A stretch of DNA of 64,000 nucleotides, from positions 9,118,729 to 9,182,728 of the forward strand of contig CM076666.1 in the NCBI GenBank assembly GCA_038496675.1, written 5' to 3'. The stretch is from Rachycentron canadum (Eukaryota > Chordata > Actinopteri > Carangiformes > Rachycentridae). The notes under the pieces were generated by a model that was not told the origin of the DNA, searched no databases, and saw only the letters and a program-made list of their open reading frames with translations. The position numbers and the translations under genes were made by a program. Of the stretch, positions 57,818 to 64,000 are shown one piece after another (within the stretch, counting starts at the first letter, position 1; every line of letters begins with the position of its first letter).

Positions 57818-58596
57818 GGTAAAATGAAGAGAAAATTAGTCTCTGTTTGTCCTGATGTGTACACTGAACATGACAGCAGGAAACAGCTAAGACCCAAATG
57901 AGCACAAGATGAGAAGCCAGGGATGAAAATAAGAAACAATCAGAGAAAGGGATGATAATGGCTGCAGAAATGAGATATGACTGCATAAAATGAATATTAT
58001 CAGTGGGCTATGATCACTGTGAGACCTGAGGGAGTGAAGACCGAATAGCAGATACTGACATAAGCAAGTCAAGGAGCGTAAGTTGAATGTGAATTTTTTA
58101 TTCACTTGTTACTGCTACTGCATCAAATATTAGGCTATCCCTCAGCCTAAAGGTGTTATTGAGAATATTTTATGGGCTTCAGAATTCATTTTTCTTTGTA
58201 AAAAAAGAAGTTAAGCTACTGGAGTAAAGTAAGGATTTGAGGTAGAGACAAGAATTACATAACACCCGCTGAACATTCATTTTTCAGGAAATTCCCTCTA
58301 AATATCCACAAGAAAGAAGAAATATCAAGGAGGACAGAAACAAATCACTTAAAACAAGACTGGACAGAAACACTGGCTGGCTCATAACGTTCAAGATTAT
58401 GATCCAATTAAAAGGAAGGGAACAGGAGGGAAACTAAAGTCTATATTAGAGTTGTTTAGTTAAATCATTTTTTTCTTTCTTTTCTAGAAGACAACTTTCA
58501 GAGATGAGAACGAAAAGTATAGATAATATTCTGTGTTGCAACGTTAAAGTCTGAATTATCTTTGTCGCAATCTGCATGATAATGGAATATGCTCAT
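57818..58596. other. Non-coding stretch, nothing recognised
   Basis: Purine-rich on the plus strand (58200-58440) with AAG/GGA-type text but no true tandem repeat. Confidence 0.5.
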
Positions 58597-58637
58597 GTTT
58601 TTTTTTTTGTTTTTGTTTTTTGTTTTTGTTTTTTTCA
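58597..58637. repeat. (TTTTTG)n low-complexity tract
   Basis: A T12 run followed by four T5-6G units. Confidence 0.9.
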
Positions 58638-60078
58638 AACAAACCATTTTACTTTTCATTTACTTTCTGTGCTAATTCTGAACAGAGCCAAATAAAAAAT
58701 CATATCTGGATGTTTTGACTGGAACAAGTGCAAATTCTCTACGAACATATGTCATTTCTGTGAAAGCCTAAAACTCATAATATTTTGAATTGTAAGCAAT
58801 TTCCCTTCTAATGAAATTTATCCACATGAGTGCTGATAGAAAAAGCCAAATCAATGCTTTGTTATGTTCTTCAGGCATCGCTGTCCCTCCAGGGTTTCCA
58901 TCCTGATGTGCCATTGCAGTTTCCATTATCAACCCTCTCAGAGTTTACAATGAGGGTATATTAAAAGTTATTCTGTTTCCAAAGTGTTTTTAATTTTCAC
59001 TTTGCAGCTCAGCCCAAAGACCTCGCACTATAGCTTGTAACCACTAATCTGAAGGGTTTGCCATATAATAGTGCTAGTGGTTCAGAGTAGACCGGGGGCT
59101 GCTGAAAATGTATTGCATTCAGTACCGGCTAGGGCCAAAAAGCATGTGATTACTGTGACGGAGTGTCATTATGTCTACAGGTTAAAAACAAATCACAACA
59201 AACAAACCCCAACTGTGAAAGCATCCTTAAGGGCATCTGCTAAAGCTGGGTTACCAACTGGCCAAAGCAGGCAACCAGCTGTGCACAGGGGGCCTAGTTT
59301 CACTATGTGTCAAAGTTTGTGATTACTTGATCATCCCACTTTGTATCACTGAATATCAAGTAAGGGTTTACCAATAAAGTTATACTGTGCTGTGCTCACA
59401 TATTAGACCGGCATAGCATATTAGATAAGTAACAGTTTTGGCTAAAGTAGTCGCAGTGATGAGCATTTGATTTTACTTTGAAACCATTGTGGAGCAGGCA
59501 GAGGTGCTTGTAAATAGCAGGTGTACCAGCTGAGTGATCACTTGTCAATTAGACAGATAATGTTGACAGGATGATGCTATTAACCTGAGTGATACAACTC
59601 AGCAATCAGCGGACACGCCTGCCATTACTCTGTTGTTTCCTGACACTTCAGATCTGCTCCTGATGATGATTTGAAAGTAAAAGCAAAAGCTGCGACAATG
59701 TGGAGCTCAGTCTGCTCTGCTGTTTTAAATATCAGCGGATCTCCAGCATTTTTTATGAAATGCTGTGGCAGTGAAAGAGATGCTCTTAAGGTAAACTTAA
59801 TGGTGGTTGACTTGCTGTCAACAGACAGTCTGCAGCATGGGATGTGGATGGGAGATCTGCAGCACAAAGTCTGAGAGCGGAAATGTGACAGCTGTGAGCC
59901 TGCAAAATTAAACTTCAAATAGTTTGGCCTGTTTTAAGAAAAAGAGTAAAGGCATAGGGGGTGAATATGGATTGGGTAGCATTTCTGACTGATTGCTTTT
60001 GATATGAAACCTGAAACCTTATCATAACCTTTGAAATCTACAAAACAAACATTTGTTTTGGTGCTAATATTCTCAGCT
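58638..60078. other. Non-coding stretch, repeat-poor
   Basis: The block 59600-59900 is open on both strands (67 and 97 codons), with balanced composition and many E-box-like strings (cagctg, cagatctg). No protein family was recognised, so composition is the likelier cause. Confidence 0.4.
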
Positions 60079-60120
60079 ACACATACACACAGACACACAC
60101 ACACTCAAACACACGCACAC
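60079..60120. repeat. Interrupted (CA)n tract
   Basis: CA units with several single-base interruptions, indicating an old decaying microsatellite. Confidence 0.85.
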
Positions 60121-63100
60121 TGAACTAAAGTTTAATATTGCAGATCTGAAAATCAAATGAGGCTTAGGACAATTTAAACCTGATAAGAATCTAGAGGGAG
60201 GTAAACACAGTTTCAATCAGTATCACCAAACAACAGCAATTATGGTGATTGTTGCTAAATAAATTTCAGTCTTGCCATAGAGCTTGCAGAAAACAATACT
60301 TCTCTGTGTCAAACTGCCATCTAGTGTTCAAATATTCCAACTGGTAGACTCTCTGGTCTTCAAAGCCACTCGGAGCCTTCATCCTACCATGCCTTTTTTC
60401 TTTGACCTGTTAGCAAAAGGCTCTCTCTTTTATGTCATGGATCACTCTAGGCTTCTATATAGTCTTCTAAATGATCATCAGTTCTGGACAGAGATAGCCA
60501 TACTTACTTCTGGAGGATCTGTATTTGTTTCAGCCCTGACATATCCTGACATGTCCTCCATATCTTCTGTTTTTGTGTCAGTCTTCTTCCTCCCTCTCCT
60601 GCGCTGTCACAGCTGTGATCAGTGATGCTTCCAGGAGTCGATGAGGTTCATCTGCTCCAGCTTTGCCTTGTCAGTGTTGGTTATCTGAGCCTCACTCCTG
60701 AATACTTGAGGAGCCTTGAGCCGGAGCACAAGACTCAATCATTTGCTTCACCCTGGCAGTGAGATCAACTCTAATAAAGGATCAATCCTGCTGTGTAGTT
60801 GAGCCTGCGTGGAAATGCAGTGAATGATTAAGCTATTCAACATGATTCCTTTTGACTGATTGGATTATCTTTGGCTCCTCTTAAGAGTCAGGCTATCCAA
60901 CACGAGCCAAATATTACAGTGAATACATTGCAATTTTTTTTTTTTCAGGTCAAAACCACATGCAAGAGTTTTTATTCCTCATCCTCTTAAAGTTATCACC
61001 AAGGACTGTAGAGTCGACATGTCAAGGTGATGGTAAGAGCTCAAATCTTTTGAAATCCATTTAGAATAAGACTTAATACACACAAATTCTGTGCACCTCC
61101 TATTTTTTTTATAACCTCATTGGTCAACTGCTAATAAAATAAGTCCTCCATATTAAACATTAGCCTAGTCCTGTTGTTCTTGTGGTTATAAGAAAAACTT
61201 TTATTATCATCACCAGATGGGTATTTTCTCTCTGGCTTGTTTAGAGTAAAGAATAGATTTCAAGGGATGCAGGTCACATTTCCCCATTTATTTATTCCAA
61301 ATTCTCCTTTGGGTTTCTAATAACTTTCAAATATCAGCATTTGGATTTACATGAAAACACAATGATGATGATCTGTTCATCTGAGCGGACGAAAGAGCTG
61401 AACTTGGAGTGTGCCCCTCTCTGATCCTTCAGAAACCGAGTTGAAAGTGCAGAAAAACGATGTCCTTCTACGCCGAGTGAATGCATGACACAGCACTGCA
61501 GGAAGCAATCATTAGGTATTTCACATGAAGCAGTGCAGGCAGCTTATTAAGAGAGGTAACAAAAACAGTGGCAGCCCTTGTTCAATGAAAGCAAAGAACA
61601 CTCATTTTAAAAGAGAAGCTTTTAGTTGAAAGCAGAGTGAATAACTGGGATGGGAGAGCGTTGAGGAGAGTGTCACTGCAAAAACCAGCATTTTTAAATC
61701 ACAAAGGGTAACAGGAAACTATGGCATCCCCTCAGTGTTATGGTCATATATTGGGGGCTTAGACACAGCAGAGGCAACAAAACAGCTAAAATAACAAAAG
61801 CTGTAATGTTTCATGTCTGTGTCTCTCAGCATGTTACACTGAAAGGCCAAGGAGAGATGAAGACAGAAATTAGACAGAACACACAGTAGCAGGATTCATT
61901 TTAATTGCTGTCTCAACAGGCCAATGTCTGACAAGCAGGTAAACATCGAGACTATTAATTTGCCTTCTAGCAGTGTTTGGGAGACTCAGGCCAACATAAC
62001 ATTTCACTGAGGTGCTTTTCTTTGCAGAATAACTCAAGGGATAGTTGCCCACGAAGACACAACTTTACTTATTTGCACATTGGAAACTTGAGTATTTAGA
62101 GATCAAGCTCTTATGTTACCATAACCTATTTTGCAATGGGTATGTAGTGATGGTCAGCCCTTCAACCCACAATGCTCAAGACAGAAAATTCATTTACACA
62201 TGAACTTTGACAGTTCAGTAGCAAATACATGCCTCCACAATCCCCCAGTAGTTTCTTAAATTAATGCCTTTCTTTGAGACTTTTCAGGAGGAACCCGTAT
62301 ATACTTGTGGGTGTTTTCGGGAGCCGGGTGATATTTCACAGTTTCATTTCAGAGAGTTTTCACTACTTTTTCACAGCCCCTGACTTGAAATTGATCTTGG
62401 CAGGGCGAGGAGCCAGTCCCAGGTGCTTTATATTCAATAATGTTATCTCCAGTTGCTCAGAAAAGAACCTGAGGTGAGGAGACAGGGAAGTTGGAGAGAC
62501 TTCACACTAACATTTGAGAGGTGGAAAGAATGGTTAGGAATTTAAGAGGAGCTGGTAGCACTGCCATCCGCTTTTCAAAAAAGGTGATGGATTCAACCTA
62601 AAGGAAAGAGCTGAAATGTCTCCAGAAAGGTTATGCCGCAGAGGTTTTACCACTTGATCCCTGTGCGACAGCTGGTATTCTCTGCTGTGTCGTGGCTCCT
62701 ACTCCACAATCTGAGTCACAAAACATGCAGTTAACTGGAGTGACAGACAGTTTAATAAACAATGTTGTGCTCAGCTGAAGGCAAAGGCTAAACTTTGGGG
62801 AAAAAAACTAACTTCAGACAAAGTGCTTTGTTTAATGTTTCCCATCAAATCACAATGCATACTTTGTGAAATGTAGCATGCTTAATGATTATTTGTCCAG
62901 TGGGTAGGAATTGTGACTAGAATTCAAATGACATGCCTTTTCCAAGCAGAAATGGCAAAAACTAACAAAACCTCATACTTTAAAACACAAAGTAATAGTT
63001 TTCCAAACAATAAATTTACATTTATTTGCAAAAATTAGCACAGAATTACTTGGATGTTTATCTGCTGAGCTCCTGTTTTACTGTGCATGCTGCTGCTTCA

Positions 63101-63675
63101 CTCAGCTACATTCACTGCTAATCAGAAGTTCACATCACTCATATCTATGCACAAGACAACAAAGATTCTCTGGAATTAAGCTCAAATTGTGGTGGAAATT
63201 TTTCATTTTCAGGCATTTTGAGAATCAAAAACATTTTACTTCCCTCACATGTATTGTTACATTGTTACAACTCCTTTCAGAGAAAATATACATTACATAT
63301 TAATCTAAATGGACATACAACATATTCACAACAACATAACATATTATGTCAAATATTTATAACTTTATGAAACAGTTCATATAAATGGACTAAGAGCAAT
63401 ATCCCAAATATTCTTTATATATAGATTTTTTCACGGTATGTGCGCATACAACGTTGATCTCATGGGGGATCAGAAAAAACAAGAAAGTAGAGAAAAGGAT
63501 AGTAAAAACAAACAAAATGGGGAAAAAATTATATATGCAGAAACAAATATACAGGCCAGTGTAATAGAATATTCCTGCAGGGATTTATTTGAAAGCCATC
63601 CTTTAAATCATGATGGTACAAGATGATGAGGGAGTAGAGCTTTAAGTCTCCCACTGCAGGAGCCTCTTAATGTGA
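60121..63675. other. Long repeat-poor non-coding stretch
   Basis: A 113-codon plus-strand frame (60284-60625) has no domain pattern. The parts 60640-60910 and 61380-61560 are complex, and the second contains CpG-bearing aagagctgaacttgga and ctacgccgagtg. No transposon family was recognised in 3.5 kb. Confidence 0.45.
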
Positions 63676-63693
63676 TTTTTTTTTTTTTTTTTT
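63676..63693. repeat. Poly-T tract
   Basis: Eighteen T followed by CAG. It resembles a splice acceptor, but the downstream sequence gives no sustained frame. Confidence 0.85.
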
Positions 63694-64000
63694 CAGTCTC
63701 CAGACATTGAAATGAGCAGCAAGGGGAATATATACTGTATATGACTTTCTCCACTATTACTGCTGCGCTTCTGTTTAGTTGGTCAAAACACGACTAATAA
63801 AAGCAGGTCAGTAAAGGGAGGACATTTCATTTTTTTTATTGCAGCGCTATTGAGCTCACTGGCCTTAAAAATCAACCATAGCACTATTAACTGCTCCATC
63901 CCTGCTATTATAAAACCCCTCCACAGTACTGTGGGTTTAAAGACCAGGTACTTGTCTTGTGGACAGTAGTGGTGAAAACATCACCCTACTGTAATTTGTT
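63694..64000. other. Non-coding end of the window, nothing recognised
   Basis: Mixed sequence with tatatactgtatatgac near 63728-63743. No gene or repeat family was seen. Confidence 0.5.

Noticed and set aside
60284..60625. 113-codon plus-strand frame
   Set aside because: No recognisable domain, and no flanking splice sites or promoter signal that I can defend.
63676..63760. Splice acceptor (T18 followed by CAG)
   Set aside because: No sustained reading frame or donor follows.
1..64000. tRNA, rRNA, snRNA, known microRNA, CRISPR or prokaryotic operon features
   Set aside because: No matching motifs or structures were found; repeats and composition point to a fish nuclear genome.

Overview
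The window looks like nuclear DNA of a teleost fish, most likely a percomorph. It is AT-rich, has many (CA)n/(TG)n microsatellites, and holds many decayed copies of repeat families typical of fish: L2-clade and Rex1/CR1-like LINEs, Tc1-like transposons, short inverted-repeat elements (MITEs), a Penelope-like fragment and several percomorph dispersed repeats. Family names come from recalled motifs and decayed protein frames, not from a search, so class-level calls are firmer than family names.

I found no intact protein-coding gene, no exon set with convincing splice sites, no rRNA or tRNA gene and no CRISPR array on either strand. The open frames of 60-175 codons are mostly chance frames in AT-rich or microsatellite DNA. 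The window is therefore a gene desert or the inside of a very large intron. Several blocks of complex, homeodomain/SOX-site-rich sequence look like possible conserved non-coding elements, but a single sequence cannot prove conservation.

Layout. 1-7.7 kb: mostly anonymous, with an L2-type LINE tail near 4.5 kb. 7.7-9.2 kb: a Tc1-like transposase relic and an L2-clade LINE 3' end. 12.7-20.4 kb: a MITE, an inverted pair of one dispersed family (14.5 and 19.6 kb), a tandem duplication split by about 950 bp of inserted DNA that begins with a Harbinger-like element (16.1-17.6 kb), and a protein-like relic at 20.1 kb. 22.7-23.1 kb: a Penelope-like inverted-repeat fragment. 28.1-34.2 kb: the densest repeat cluster, including an inverted repeat pair (30.7/31.7 kb), an internally deleted Tc1-like element with both ends (32.0-32.7 kb) and a LINE reverse-transcriptase relic. 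37.4-38.7 kb: a tRNA-like repeat followed by a recent 215-bp duplication whose second copy carries a near-perfect hairpin of 34-bp arms. 40.5-41.5 kb: a second LINE clade and a MITE. 45.1-47.6 kb: an unidentified decayed coding segment on the minus strand, then a 1.7-kb L2-clade LINE relic. 51-55 kb: more MITE-type repeats. 55-64 kb: almost free of recognisable repeats.

No gene system works together here. The most interesting signals are structural: the fold-back hairpin inside a duplicate, the tandem duplication that preserves an empty insertion site, and two orphan protein-like relics (20.1 and 45.1-45.5 kb).
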